Shown here piece by piece: positions 24,815-35,788 of a stretch of DNA of 64,000 nt. Position 1 is the first letter of the stretch; the number at the start of each line of letters is the position of its first letter. The stretch is from NCBI GenBank assembly GCA_013368315.1, contig JAACJM010000047.1, positions 248,001-312,000 of the forward strand, given 5' to 3'. This DNA is from Tetrapyrgos nigripes (taxonomy: Eukaryota; Basidiomycota; Agaricomycetes; Agaricales; Campanellaceae). The translations under genes and the position numbers were made by a program. Under the pieces are notes generated by a model that saw only the letters and a list, made by a program, of their open reading frames with translations, did not search any database and had not been told where the DNA came from.

Positions 24815-27589
24815 TCAAGCATCGTCCACTGCAACTACATCAACCTTGCCCCCCTTTTCGACCAAGGCAACCTTCTGCTTGCGCAAGGAAGCTTTGACTG
24901 GATTCGGGTCCTGGAAACAAATTTCAATTAGTAATATTCTTTCCGGCTGACTAAGTTGGACCAACCTCAAATATCTCGTCCAATTCCTCTCTGCAGAATG
25001 CCAGTCAGTTCCCCTATATGTTTCACAAGTAACGACAATAGTACGCACAGAGTTCGGCCCCGAGTCTCAACCGCGAAGAAATAGATTATCGTAGCTTCAA
25101 ACAGATCCCAGCATATGTAGACGATGTAATACTGGATTGATCTGTCAGCGTCTTGCGAAGACTTCACGAAAGGCCTACTCACCTTCCATGTGATCTTCTG
25201 GAGAGCTACGGGCCCTGCATAAGTACCAACGAGCCCTGCGCAACTTACAGCAAAAGAGTACCTAGGACAAATTCAGTTGACAAATTGTGAGTTACGGAGT
25301 TCTTGCGTACATTGCCATGCCCTTGGCTCTAGTTACGGTGGAGTGCCCAGTCAGTACCTAAGGACGACTTCACGCCGACTGTATCGGCTCACCTAGTGTT
25401 ATTAGCCAAACATTCGACGGGATAGAGGGCTTGCAACGGTGTATATGCAAAGCTATAGACAAAACCGAAGAGGACTTGATTTAAAAGTGGAAAGGTTATG
25501 GTCAATTTCCGATGTAATACTACGAATTCAACTTACAGATGAACGCAATAGCGGCATTTGCACCATCCGGATTACTTCCATCTTGACCAAATTTCGCGGT
25601 ACAGCCTTCGAGACGGCATCAGTAACCAACGCCCATGAGCAGCATCATAACGGTTACACTCACCGGTCACAACAACAAGCATCGAAGCACTCGCGAGAGT
25701 ACCCCAGAACCACATTTTTCGGCGTCCGACTGTGTAAATCTCAGTCAACGAAGTGTTGTGCTGGATAAAGCATACATCATATCGGGGACTGACCTGTGTC
25801 ACATAACGAAGTACCAATGGACGCGCCAATTGCGCTGACGATCGTGTTGACAAAGTTCAAGACGAGTCTTCTTTCCTGAGATTTAACACCAGCACTCGCG
25901 AACAGAACTGTGAGGAAGTAGCTTCGAGTTACAACGCGTCAGCATCAATTTACAGGACCTAACCATTCTGCTCACCCAAGTCCATTCCCAGACCACTGTC
26001 CAAAGAAGCCCATGAGTAGCATCATGAAGGTTCTGTATCGGGCGTTCTTCGTATTGACCAATTCTGAGTAGTCCCACCAACGTTTGTCCGAGGCATCGAG
26101 CTTGATGGACTCTTCAAACTCCTTCATTTCAAGCTTCACGAGGGGGGCATCTTCGTCTCCTGCACCATGGTATTTGACGAGGATTTCCTTGGCATCTTCA
26201 GGTCGACCTGCAGCCACCAACCAACGAGGAGACTAGTATCACGATAAGTCGTATAAATCAACAGTGATGGAGTTTGGACGCGCGTACCTCTGGCAAGAGC
26301 CAAACAAAAAGAGCAAGGATAGTGGCAGGAATGATCTGAATAGCCAGCGGAGATCTCCAAGACCTAGTGCTGAGCAGTTTGCCAGTGCCAATAGCGATAC
26401 CAGTACATAAAATGGAACCCGTATAGTAGAAAGCTGGAGTTTTTCGTCATTCATCTGTCTAATAAGCTCAGCATCAACTGCTTACTGTTATACCTGCAAG
26501 GAAGATCAGACTGAGAGGATGTCATAGAGAAAAGAATAGACGTACAGTCCTGTCAATCGACCTCTCCACTAGCAAGCACGCTTTAGTACTTTGTGTATCA
26601 AAACATCCATGAGATGCTTTACCTGAGGTGGGCTCATTTCCACAACATATGCTTCATGCTTCTGTTAATGAACAGAATCAATCGAATTCTTGCGAACACA
26701 TACCAGGGCATGCTGTTGTCGTAATTGACACACCGAAACCCAAGACAAAACGGCCACCGAGGAGATAATCACGACTTTTGGCAACAGTGACCACAATAGC
26801 ACCTGAATAAAGGAGTTGGTCCTGAGTTGTAAGATGGCAAGCTGGAAATCATGTACCGATTACAATGATAAGAGAACCAATGAACTAAGAGTGAGATAGG
26901 TAAAAAAGGTCAATCCAAGAGCACCATGATAATCGACGAGAAACTTGCCATTCCACCACGACGCCCGAATTTGCCGTCAGTCAAAGGACCGGCTGCGGCT
27001 ACACCGACGATTTGACCTGTATGTAGAGCACATCAGAAACACGACCTTTCTCTGAAAGTTCCAACTCTCATACCAACTGAGTACTACAAACGGATCATAT
27101 TAGGTCGCGTTACAGACCGACCAGAAACATGTACACTCACAATACCGAAAATAAGTGCAGTCGGTGTACCAACACCACCTCCTGAGTCTTTTCCGACCAG
27201 ACCAAAGTATTCCAGGTATTGACTGCACGATTAGGGACGCTGCCATGAGAAAACAAACTGGAAGGGCAATATTATAAACGTACTCCATCCCGTTTACTGC
27301 ACCCATGACCTGTGATGGTGGAGTTTTAGTGGAAGTCCAGCAATAAAACTCAGGCAAAATGGCTCACCTGTCCATCGAAACCATTGGACAAACTACCCAT
27401 GAAAGCAACCAGAAGGACTAAGAAAAGCTTGATAGAGGACCGACTTGTGGCATCCAAGTGTGAGGCTTCCAAGGCAGCTGCAAGCTCTGCGTTGCCGACT
27501 TCGATGACTTTGGCGTGGTCGATCGCAGAGTCAGAAGCTGTGACTTTCTCGTCGACGGGGGAATCAAGCGGTCGCTGAAGCTCAGGCAT
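24815..27589 (-). CDS. MFS sugar transporter
   Basis: This is a plasma-membrane sugar:proton symporter of the major facilitator family (PF00083). It starts MPELQRPLDSPVDEKVTASD, a hydrophilic N-terminus, followed by the first membrane segment FLVLLVAFMGSLSNGFDGQV. Motifs include PLTDGKFGRRGGM (about 26950, loop 2-3), GRFVLGFGVSI (about 26735), the family block PESPRWLVAAGRPEDAKEIL (about 26200) and GRRKMWFWG (about 25720, loop 8-9). About twelve membrane helices can be traced over about a dozen short exons. The C-terminus ends VALVEKGGKVDVVAVDDA at stop 24815-24817. The N-terminal GFDG motif resembles lactose-permease-like and quinate-type fungal transporters, but the substrate is not determinable. 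Confidence 0.9.
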
Positions 27590-28091
27590 AATGGAGATCT
27601 GAAGAGGGACCTAGAGAGATACCGGTCTTGTATCTTCCCCTTATATACATACTCAAGACTTAAAATAAGGAACTCAGAAAACATGTACACGTACGGTCGG
27701 CAATTGAGTAGCTTACTATCTGCTAAAAGCACCGACCCTCCAGAACCACCGACCGTCGCTTCTGATCCAATATTGAGCTTTATGCATCATTGAGCCGAGA
27801 TACACGTATGCTTAGATGCTAGCTCCAAAGACGATTGAAGGCGACAATAAGCAGCAGAGTAATGCCCAGAGCGAGACGGCAGTTCCTCGGAGAGTTTTGT
27901 CAAGTCGTAAAACGGATAGTCCCATGATCTTCCTATCTTGTGGATATGCTGATGGACGGTAAGGTCTTTATGAAGGTCGGGAATCAAAAGGTTCACTGAA
28001 CGCGTGACTGGAACTCCAGGCCCGGCGGGTTCCCTTGTATTTTTGTGAGTTCAGACACTGACAGATCCACAGGGGTTCCCTTCTAACCTTC
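27590..28091. promoter_or_regulatory. Divergent promoter region, sugar transporter / SET protein
   Basis: 502 bp between divergent ATGs. No gene, repeat or clear operator is seen. Minus-strand open frames here are short and unsupported. Confidence 0.4.
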
Positions 28092-29582
28092 ATGACGGCC
28101 AGACCTGATGCAGAAGTAGTCTCTTTTACGGAATGGCTTCGGCAAAATCACGGAGAATTCGATGGGAGGGCCCGCTTTATTTCAGGTCTTTCTTTCTCGT
28201 AGATGTACCCTATCCGTGCGCTCCTCTGACATTTTCCAAATGGTCTAGTTCCCTCTGGATTCCAGGTCATCGCAGACACGGAGATCCCCACTGATACAAC
28301 TATTGTATCCTGTCCTTTCAGCTTGGTGATAACCAAAAAACTTGCAGAAGAAGCTCTTCTCAAGTTGTTCAATTTCCCTCAAGCTGGTCTGGACTCTTGG
28401 TCAGAGAGACAATGCATCGCATCCTATCTAGGTTTTCATTTTATTCTTGGAGAAGAAAGGTGACAGTATCTCGAAGTGCACTAGGCGCCTCTCCACCCTT
28501 ACGATAAGCCACTTCCAGCCGTGAACACTTGAGCCACCATCCATATGTAAAGATGTTGCCATCGCACGACAGGCTTCGGACTGCTCTTCACTTTACATTG
28601 GAGGAACGGGAGCTGTTTAAAGGATCGAATCTCTATGGCGCTATCATTGACCGGGAAAACGAGTGGAGAACGGAGTGGGTGAGATGCCAGGAAGTGATAT
28701 CGGGAGTCAATGAGGAGTGGGGACAGAAATTTTCATGGTAAGTTGAGAATTTTTTTACGATTTATCCGAAGATAGTTCTCAATGGACAAGGAGATAGGGA
28801 ACTATACCTTGCATCATCGACGTACATCTCTTCTCGAGCATTTCCATCTACTTTGTTGTCACCAAATCCGTCGTTGCAAGCTTCTCCTTCTGCGGAGCCG
28901 GTGTTACTCCCGGGAGTTGATTCTCTCAATCATGCTCGTGGAAAGCCGGTTTCATGGGTTGTCTCATATCCGAATGCAACCACCGACATTCCCGAACCGA
29001 GAATATCTCTCGTCCTTCATACCACAACTGTACCAGGAGACGAGCTCTTCAACAATTACGGCGCCAAACCCAACTCTGAGCTCATCCTAGGCTATGGCTT
29101 CTCATTAAGCGACAATCCCGACGATACTATCCTTCTCAAAGTTGGTGGTAGCGGCCAAGATACGAGAAAATGGGAAGTTGGTCGTTCAGGGCGAGGGATA
29201 GAGGGACTTTGGCTGGAGATAGTTTCTCTGATGATGCAAAGTCAAGAACCTGGTTCGGGACCGATCTATGAAGATGAATTAGAAGCTGCTTCAGTTCTTG
29301 GGGATATGGCGCGTTCGCTCATAGACCGTCTACCACCGGCGAAGAGGAATTTCGATCCAGCGCAAATCAGACCCGATGTAGTTAAGATGTATCAAGACTA
29401 TATAGAAGGTGAGGGGTCTTTTTCGCCGATGATACTCCTTTGTGTTGCTAATTTGGTGTGTAGGCCAACATGACATTCTGGACGCGGTGGTAGCCTTTGC
29501 AAATGAGAAGGAACGATTGGCTATTGAACGTGCCAGGGAGCAGGGTGTGGAACTTGTGATTGAGGACGATGAGAGTGCTTGA
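28092..29582 (+). CDS. SET-domain protein lysine methyltransferase (RKM/SETD3-6 class)
   Basis: Proteins of this class methylate lysines of ribosomal proteins, cytochrome c, actin-related or other non-histone targets, using S-adenosylmethionine. ATG 28092 gives MTARPDAEVVSFTEWLRQNH. An intron (28181-28247) joins ARFIS to VPSGFQVIADTEIPTDTTIV, the start of the split SET domain. The SET insert follows, then the core motifs LLPGVDSLNHARGKP (about 28905) and ELFNNYGAKPNSELILGYGF (about 29043-29100), holding the Asn-His and Tyr of the cofactor site. The C-terminal Rubisco-LSMT-like helical domain is short and ends GVELVIEDDESA at TGA 29580-29582. No transmembrane or signal sequence. The substrate is unknown. 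Confidence 0.9.
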
Positions 29583-29730
29583 GACCGTTCATGATTCGTT
29601 GGCCGGGTTTTTCGAACCCCCATATTCAGACGCTTGCGGGATACCTCATATATACAATCAAGACCAGCTACAAGGGTAGACAGAATCTTGAGAGGTCATG
29701 TTACAAGAGATAATGTACATGTACATGCAT

Positions 29731-30887
29731 CTAGGCACTGATAAGTGCTAGCCGCGATGAAACTTCTGCCTGCGACCGTACAAGATTTGCAAGGTACGAC
29801 ACCATGAGTGTGTCCTGTCAGAAGAAATAAAAAAACACATCAGATCCTGTCAAAGAAGGTGAAGATAGAACGAACCTGTAGTCTTGCATTAAATCCCCCC
29901 TTCTCAAGATCATCCGTGTTTGCACCAAGAGTGTCCATGAGATATCTTCCAACGGCAGGATCTCCTTTGGTTTCCCCAGCAAGAACAGCCCTGACATAGG
30001 CTAAGACGCGGTCAAGCATATTGGAAACATTTTGAATGGCTGATTCGAGGATTTCGAGATCAGTTACTGGTTGGGAAGAGGTTGAGTTGGCGGATGAAGC
30101 GGTGTTAGTGAGGAGGTCGACTGGATGAGTTGATTAGATTGATTCTGCAAATCTGGAAAGTAACACTTACTTCCGCCTCTTTCTGCTTCATGAAATTGAA
30201 GTTCGACAGGGATAGGAACGAATGCTGCGTTTTCGGGTTTCGGTAAGACGCCTACGGGTGAGCTGAAATAATTTTCCTTGGATAAATGCTGAGCGTATAG
30301 AAAGATCCACCGCACCTAACGTATCCTTTTACACCAGCCTGTTCACCCTCCTCGACGCCAGTATTTAGAGCCACATGAACAGCCTGGTATGGTGCTGTTT
30401 CTTGAGAGTAAAAATTTTGGATGAGTGCCGAGTAGGTATTTAGATTTGATCCTGTAGAATACCTACAGTACAGTCAAAATACATCCAAATGAGATGAGAT
30501 ATAAAACGCACCATCCGACAATAACTTCCTTGGGATTCACTTTATGATGCAGTTCATACATCGTCCGGTGATACTCCATATCTACGGCAACTTGTTCGCT
30601 AGTCTCGCTGTGAAGTACTGCGAATGAAGACCGAACTTCGACCTCGGTATCTGTACGGATTCCTAGCAAAGTTCCAATGACACGGTCTTGATCATCTTTG
30701 CGACGAAGGTAGTGGTCTAGAATGGAGAAAAGGGCAACGGGGTGGATGGTGATCTTTGCGGGTGTCCGCCTGTAGTTTGCATAAGTGAAAGATAAATATA
30801 TCAACACCGGCCAACGCACGGGACATTTTGAGCAGCAGATACCGAAGGAGGAGACTGGATGGCTGGGGTGGATGGCCCGAGCGACAT
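29731..30887 (-). CDS. Translation initiation factor eIF3 subunit f (MPN domain)
   Basis: eIF3f is a non-catalytic MPN-domain subunit of the eIF3 complex on the 40S ribosome. ATG 30887 gives [20 protein letters not shown]; an intron (about 30772-30808) joins CVGR to [20 protein letters not shown], the start of the MPN domain. The family stretch [20 protein letters not shown] (about 30625-30690) and [15 protein letters not shown] follow. The JAMM zinc motif is not evident, as is usual for eIF3f. The C-terminal half ends in an exon reading [20 protein letters not shown] and stops at 29731-29733. It is head to head with TOM7, with 76 bp between the starts. Confidence 0.93.
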
Positions 30888-30963
30888 TTTTGAGTGGTGA
30901 CTTGCAAACTTTTTTTCGGCGCGTCTTCAATTGTGTAATCCTTGCAAAAAACTTTCAACAGCC
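30888..30963. promoter_or_regulatory. Very short divergent promoter, eIF3f / TOM7
   Basis: 76 bp between two divergent ATGs. It contains a T-run and TCGGCGCG (about 30917). Transcription start sites must lie within or overlap this gap, and the 5' leaders are short. Confidence 0.4.
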
Positions 30964-31278
30964 ATGCCTTCAGAAGACACAAAAGTATGTCCTGCTCCCC
31001 TCTTCTCTCTTTCTTTCTCTCATTTCTTTCATAGGAACGTATTGCAAAAGTCATTGAAGTTGGCCGAGTACGCTGTCAGAAAACCTCTCGTTTTTTCAAC
31101 CACTGACGTCGTGTCACTTGCAGACCGTCTTCCACTATGCTTGGGTACCTATGATTATCTACGTCGGTTTCACAAGGAGCAACCCTCAGCCTTCCTTGAT
31201 AAAGTGCGTGCCAGCTTCTCAATCACCGACTCTAGCTCACTCATACACGTCAACAGGTTGATTAGCCCACTTGCATGA
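30964..31278 (+). CDS. tom7: TOM7, small subunit of the mitochondrial outer-membrane translocase
   Basis: TOM7 is a single-span tail-anchored protein that modulates assembly of the TOM preprotein import complex. Four exons join in frame: MPSEDTK, ERIAKVIEVGR, TVFHYAWVPMIIYVGFTRSN PQPSLIK, and LISPLA, a total of about 52 residues. The blocks ERIAKVI, HYAWVPMIIYVGF and the terminal LISPLA are the conserved TOM7 elements. The introns are at 30985-31034, 31068-31123 and 31204-31254 (approximate), with good GT-AG borders. The gene has no long uninterrupted frame, so an ORF-only search would miss it. Stop TGA is at 31276-31278. Confidence 0.92.
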   Translation: MPSEDTKVCPAPLFSLSFSHFFHRNVLQKSLKLAEYAVRKPLVFSTTDVVSLADRLPLCLGTYDYLRRFHKEQPSAFLDKVRASFSITDSSSLIHVNRLISPLA

Positions 31279-31344
31279 TGCACCACTAGTTATCCACACC
31301 TTTTCGTCGCATTGTATCTCTTCTGTTATTCTAGCATAATCCAA

Positions 31345-31800
31345 TCAATTGCATAACACCCCACTCATTTCTTTTTGCTTGAAAGTACTACATCCTCGTC
31401 CACGACTCGTGCCTCCAAGCGGTGAGTTGTTCTCTAATGTACCTCTCACATGATTATATACGTCGTGGTGTTGCGCCGTATTCTTACGGCGTATCCCGAA
31501 TGAGCTCTCATCGTCAAAGTTGAGCAGCAAGTCGGTAGTGTAACCCGTCGTTGGTTTATCTTCTGACCTCGAAATGGGGATGTGACTAGGCCAGATATGA
31601 CTGTTGTCTTCCTTCGTAGGACTTTGTCCAGTAGGCTGACGTTTATTTTCTGTAGGAAAACGACTAATGGATGCTTCCAATTGAATGTAAGGACTTCGAC
31701 TGCCGTCGTGACGAGTGTTTTCGTGTAGGCCACAAGTCGAACAACTCTCCGCAAAGCTTGCCAAGCATGTCACAGCTACGCAAATACCGAGCAGCGACAT
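31345..31800 (-). CDS. Small secreted protein, hypothetical
   Basis: Not recognised. This 151-residue frame is uninterrupted and opens MSLLGICVAVTCLASFAESC, a plausible signal peptide with cleavage near residues 18-20, followed by a hydrophilic Ser/Thr/Arg/His-rich body. It contains four Cys near the N-terminus and one near the C-terminus. Small secreted proteins are common in basidiomycete secretomes. An intron-free gene would be unusual among its neighbours, and it is convergent with TOM7 with only about 65 bp between stops, so it may also be chance. Confidence 0.4.
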   Translation of the reverse strand: MSLLGICVAVTCLASFAESCSTCGLHENTRHDGSRSPYIQLEASISRFPTENKRQPTGQSPTKEDNSHIWPSHIPISRSEDKPTTGYTTDLLLNFDDESSFGIRRKNTAQHHDVYNHVRGTLENNSPLGGTSRGRGCSTFKQKEMSGVLCN

Positions 31801-32032
31801 TGTTGTGAACGTCGCTATTCAACGTCTAGCTCCAGGAACAAGCGAATTTTACACGACAGATAAACGGACTGTCGTGAGGCCATAAACATTACACAATCGC
31901 TACTGCTATAAGCTATGAGTCCGAGTCGAAGCTATTGGATACAAGAAAGGAATGACGGGCATAGTTAGGTGTACGTAAGATAGTAAGCAAGTGATAGAGG
32001 GCATAATGCGAAGCAAGATAAGATTACAGTAG

Positions 32033-32200
32033 CAGTGATTAGTCGTTGAAGTAATTTGTAGTCCGTAAAAAGATAAGTTAAACAGTCATGACCGAGGAGG
32101 AGGAGGAGCAGGAGGGGAGAATGTCAGTGATTAGTCGTAGAAGCTGTAGTCCGTAAAAACAGAAGTTCAATAGTCATGACCGAGAAGGAGGGGAGAATGT
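32033..32200. repeat. Imperfect tandem duplication, units of 92 and 76 bp
   Basis: Copy 1 (32033-32124) and copy 2 (32125-32200) both run from CAGTGATTAGTCG through GTAGTCCGTAAAAA and AGTCATGACCGAG to a GGAGGGGAGAATGT end. Copy 1 has an expanded GAG/GGA stretch. It lies in the 3' flank of the zinc-finger gene. No coding potential. Confidence 0.85.
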
Positions 32201-32340
32201 CCAGTCTGTGCGCAAACTGTGACCCGTAACCCGTGAGCCGTAAAACTCAAATCAAGCCCGACGAACGAAAAAGAGTGGATGACGGAACACAACGACCTAG
32301 CACCAAAACAAAACAAAACCAAGACCCAAGGCGCTGACTC

Positions 32341-33621
32341 CTACGCAATAACATCCCCACCAGATTGATAGTTGAACCCCCAAGGATACGAATTTTGTGC
32401 GTAAACATCATATCCTTGTCCACCGCTGAAGTAATGTGGGACCATCGTCGCCGACTCCATTGGGTAGTTGTATGAGTGGTATTGTTGGTGGTGGTGGTAC
32501 TGGCCCTGGTGGTGATCAAGAACGGTTTGATCAACAAACCCTTTCATTTGTCCATACTCATGATGAGTCCCAGGAGTGTGGACCCATGAAGATTCGGAAA
32601 ATTCGGGACTAGGAGGAGCAGGAGTCGACCGAATAGAAGAAGAAGGGCTCAGGTCAGGAGTCGAGGATGGAGGAGAGGGAGCAATGAAGTAGGTGTTGTT
32701 GCCAGTCGGTGTAGGGGTAGGATAGGTAGTAGGTTGCGGGATATTATAGTAGAGAGTACCGTCGTGAAGAAATTCTGCGTTGTCGTTGTCGTCGGTGAAG
32801 CGGTACGGAGCATCGGCGAGGTCAAGCTTGGAAATGTCAGGAACTAGAGAGAGTTGGAAAGATTAGTTCTCTTGTCTTCTGCGTGTCAAGCTTAGGCTAG
32901 AACTTACGGGCAATGGGGCTTTCCAACTTGACGGTTCTCTTCCTCTTCACAGTTGTATCTTGGGGTTTTCTGGAAGGCCTCTCAATCATGACAAGGCATA
33001 ACTCGGGATCGACAAAAAGGCCGTGCTTCGTCATCAAGTGAGCCTTGAAGGTCGACCGGCGCTTGATTCTGTGGAAGAATGTTAGCAGTCAGATCGTCCG
33101 GATACAGAATACAAGCAAGAACCACGGACTTCGTGTTGCAGCTAGGACACTGGTGAACGGCATTGGGATTGTGCGCCTCTCTTCGATGACGAGAACACGA
33201 AGAAGGGTCGGCAAAGACCTGATCGCAATCGGGCAAACCACATCTGTGAGGTTTGGCCCCGGTGCTTTACGAAGTCAGTTCCGAATCATGGAGCGATTAT
33301 AAGAGCTTGGTAGACACTTACTGGGTGTTCATGTGGGTTTTAAGAGCAGATGATTGAGAGAAAGTCTTTTCGCACTCATGACAGACGTATGGCCTGTTGA
33401 AAAGTTTCAGGCTTGGGGAAAGGAATATAGAAAATATCTCAACTTACTTGAAACCCTGGTGAGTGTTTTCGTGACGTTTCAAGTCCGAACTCCGTAGAAA
33501 GAGTTTGTCGCATTCGAAGCAGCCGAATTTCTAGAGAGCGAAGAGAGTGTCAGTAGACACTCGACAGTGACATACAAAAGAATATGACCTTGATGGCAGA
33601 AGACTTGGTTGAGCGGGGCAT
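32341..33621 (-). CDS. C2H2 zinc-finger transcription factor
   Basis: Nuclear DNA-binding protein with four C2H2 fingers near the N-terminus. Start MPRSTKSSAIK at 33621, then finger 1 FGCFECDKLFLRSSDLKRHE, finger 2 YVCHECEKTFSQSSALKTHM, finger 3 CGLPDCDQVFADPSSCSRHR and finger 4 CPSCNTKIKRRSTFKAHLMT. Splicing between fingers 2 and 3 (acceptor in TTCGTAAAG, about 33275) restores the linker HTGAKPHRC, and that between the halves of finger 4 gives NTKIKRRS; both leave all Cys/His ligands intact. A basic nuclear-localisation stretch (VKRKRTVKLE) follows, then a disordered Pro/Ser/Tyr/His/Gln-rich region ending NYQSGGDVIA at stop 32341-32343, probably the regulatory domain. Target genes are unknown. 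Confidence 0.9.
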
Positions 33622-33862
33622 GACTAGAAGCAGAATGCAGAAGGTCGTAAAAAATTAGAGAGAGAGAGAATAAGACGCTGTCCAGCAACGTTTAATTAGG
33701 ATACGATGAAAGAGCGCAGGAAAATTAGGGAATGAAGAGAAAGGAAATTCTTCCGTCCTTGGTTCCTCTTATATAGGTGCCAAAGAATAAACATGTGCCA
33801 CGCCCTTTTTTCAAAGCAAAAGGTACATTGTCACCCACAAACTTCGAAAGAAAAATCAAAGC

Positions 33863-34060
33863 TTATTGTGATTTTTGTCGCTTAGAAGATCCTTTATCCT
33901 CTGTATCCTGATACACTTCAGCGAAATCGGCGGTGCCAGAGTGACGCGTGATCATAATACGTTGATTACACCCCATCAGAACAAAAGATAATCCAAAAAA
34001 GTTTGCACTTTGGATCGAGGTGGACAAAGAAACGACTTCGATCTTGTTCTCGCGTGGCAT
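33863..34060 (-). CDS. Short hypothetical ORF (65 aa)
   Basis: The ATG-initiated frame MPRENKIEVVSLSTSIQSAN... has a central hydrophobic segment (FFGLSFVLMG) and a Lys/Arg/Ser-rich end. It lies alone between the zinc-finger promoter and the F-box gene's 3' end. No family is recognised. It could be a small gene, the last exon of a longer one or chance. Confidence 0.22.
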   Translation of the reverse strand: MPRENKIEVVSLSTSIQSANFFGLSFVLMGCNQRIMITRHSGTADFAEVYQDTEDKGSSKRQKSQ

Positions 34061-34153
34061 TTAGATATGTACCGTGGGTTGCCTTTGACTGTTGCTTTGA
34101 CTGACAAGATGTTGATCAAGGGAGCTACGCAATGCCTGAGTACAGCAAACCTT

Positions 34154-35658
34154 CTAGATCCCTAGCCCGGGCCCGTCAATCTTCTGCGTTATCCTCTCTT
34201 CCATCCACGGTGCAATAGCCCACAAGTCATCCCAGACGAACGATGCATACTGTGAGCGCCCGGGTCCCAGTACCAAATCAAGGTCTTGCAACGGTACCCT
34301 GTCCTCGACTCTTTCACGCGTCTTGGGAGTGATCAACTGAGCAACGATCCTATGTAAGTAAAAATCAGTCATCAAAGTTATTTTCTTGTCCAGTCGTCCG
34401 AGTCGGAACTCACAATAAGCCACCAACCCACTTTAGACCCTCTTCTTCAACTTCTCCAGAGCCCAACCAGCGTTTGTCTTCGCCTCCTGGCGTATACCAA
34501 GGATAGTTTGCGTGGGATTTTGCCGGAAGAGGATGAATCATGTGTTCGTAGTCTAATGAAGGGAGTGATACCCTGGCTGAAGATGAAAGGTATCAAACTT
34601 CCATAATCTCAAAGGGAAGCCAGGAGCAAAGGACGCACGATAATGGGGAGAATCAGGGCTTAGTGGATAAACGCCATGGTCGGTTACAGCTCGTGGATTT
34701 CTGGGTGGCTCTATGTATCCGTCTAGATTTGTGATACCAGGCGGATGAAGAAAACTGTGAGCATTGGGGTTCACAGTCAAGGTACTTCGTGGGCTGTTGA
34801 GTGTTCCTAGAGCGAGGATCCGCACGTCTTGAAGTTGCACCACAAGCTGCTCGAGAACAAGTCATTTACATCTTCCAAAATGATACCATAAAGTTTCACT
34901 AACCCTTATACGAGTTTCTAAATGAGTAAGATCGTTTTGCAGCCTAAATGTGAAAAAGAATCTCCGTGAAATACGAATGGACAGTAATTCGCTTAGTAGA
35001 CGTACTTGTACTCATTGAAGATGGCAGTCGGACTAAAGGTTCGTGAGCTCGCTTCAAATACTGTGTTATTATTCAAACAGCCATAGACCAACAGCCAGAA
35101 CCAACCTTCCAACTCATTGGCTGATCCATTGCGGTTGAGGGTGATGTATCGAGTCCAAGCTTCATCTGATGTGCAAGTCGTACGACTACGATGCCATATT
35201 CTGCTGAGAGCTCTTTTTTTGGATATGAATGAATGAAAAGAATTGGTAGAGGCAAGAACCACGTACTTGGTAAAACTAGCTTTCCCCGTATCAGAAGACA
35301 CCCAATTTCTCCAACCAGGCAAAAATCGACGACTAAAACACTCATCCCACTCGCTTGCTCTTAGGTTTGGAAGGGTTGCCTCGTGTAAGATGAAGTTTGG
35401 ACTTGCTAGGCTCAGGATTTCGATCCAGTTTTGTCTTGGGACGGTTTGTCGTACACTTAGGTGCTTGAGGGTGTCACTATATGTGCCCGAATGCAGTTCG
35501 CGGAGTATGGGCCGCCGCCATGGATTGAGGCTTGGATCAGACACAATATCGCGCAGTCGGCGAGAAAGGTAGGATATTCGGATCAGAGATTCCATATCGA
35601 GTTCCCCGAGAATGTCAGTGATCAGTTCAGCGGGCAGTGATTCTAAAAAAGTAGCCAT
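34154..35658 (-). CDS. F-box protein
   Basis: F-box proteins bring substrates to SCF ubiquitin ligases through Skp1. The N-terminal F-box is evident: MATFLESLPAELITDILGEL followed by DMESLIRISYLSRRLRDI (about 35580-35658). The remaining roughly 350 residues, in about five exons, carry a conserved-looking region without WD40 or LRR repeats: PRQNWIEILSLASPNFILHE, then VVQLQDVRILALGTLNSPRS and a Pro/Tyr-rich block with YPWYTPGGEDKRW. The C-terminus reads VWDDLWAIAPWMEERITQKI and stops at 34154-34156. This resembles lineage-specific agaricomycete F-box proteins rather than a widely conserved one. The substrate is unknown. Confidence 0.85.
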
Positions 35659-35788
35659 GGAATGCGATGCGAGGAAGAGACAGCATGAGTCAAGTCACAT
35701 ACCGACGCGTTGACGCGTCAACAAATATGGACAATTTAGGCCACAATGAGATTATACTGTACTAATTTACATGCACTCAGAGAAATGT

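Noticed and set aside
33230..33360. Apparent loss of the last His in zinc finger 2
   Set aside because: Using the acceptor in TTCGTAAAG restores HTGAKPHRC, a standard linker, so the finger is intact.
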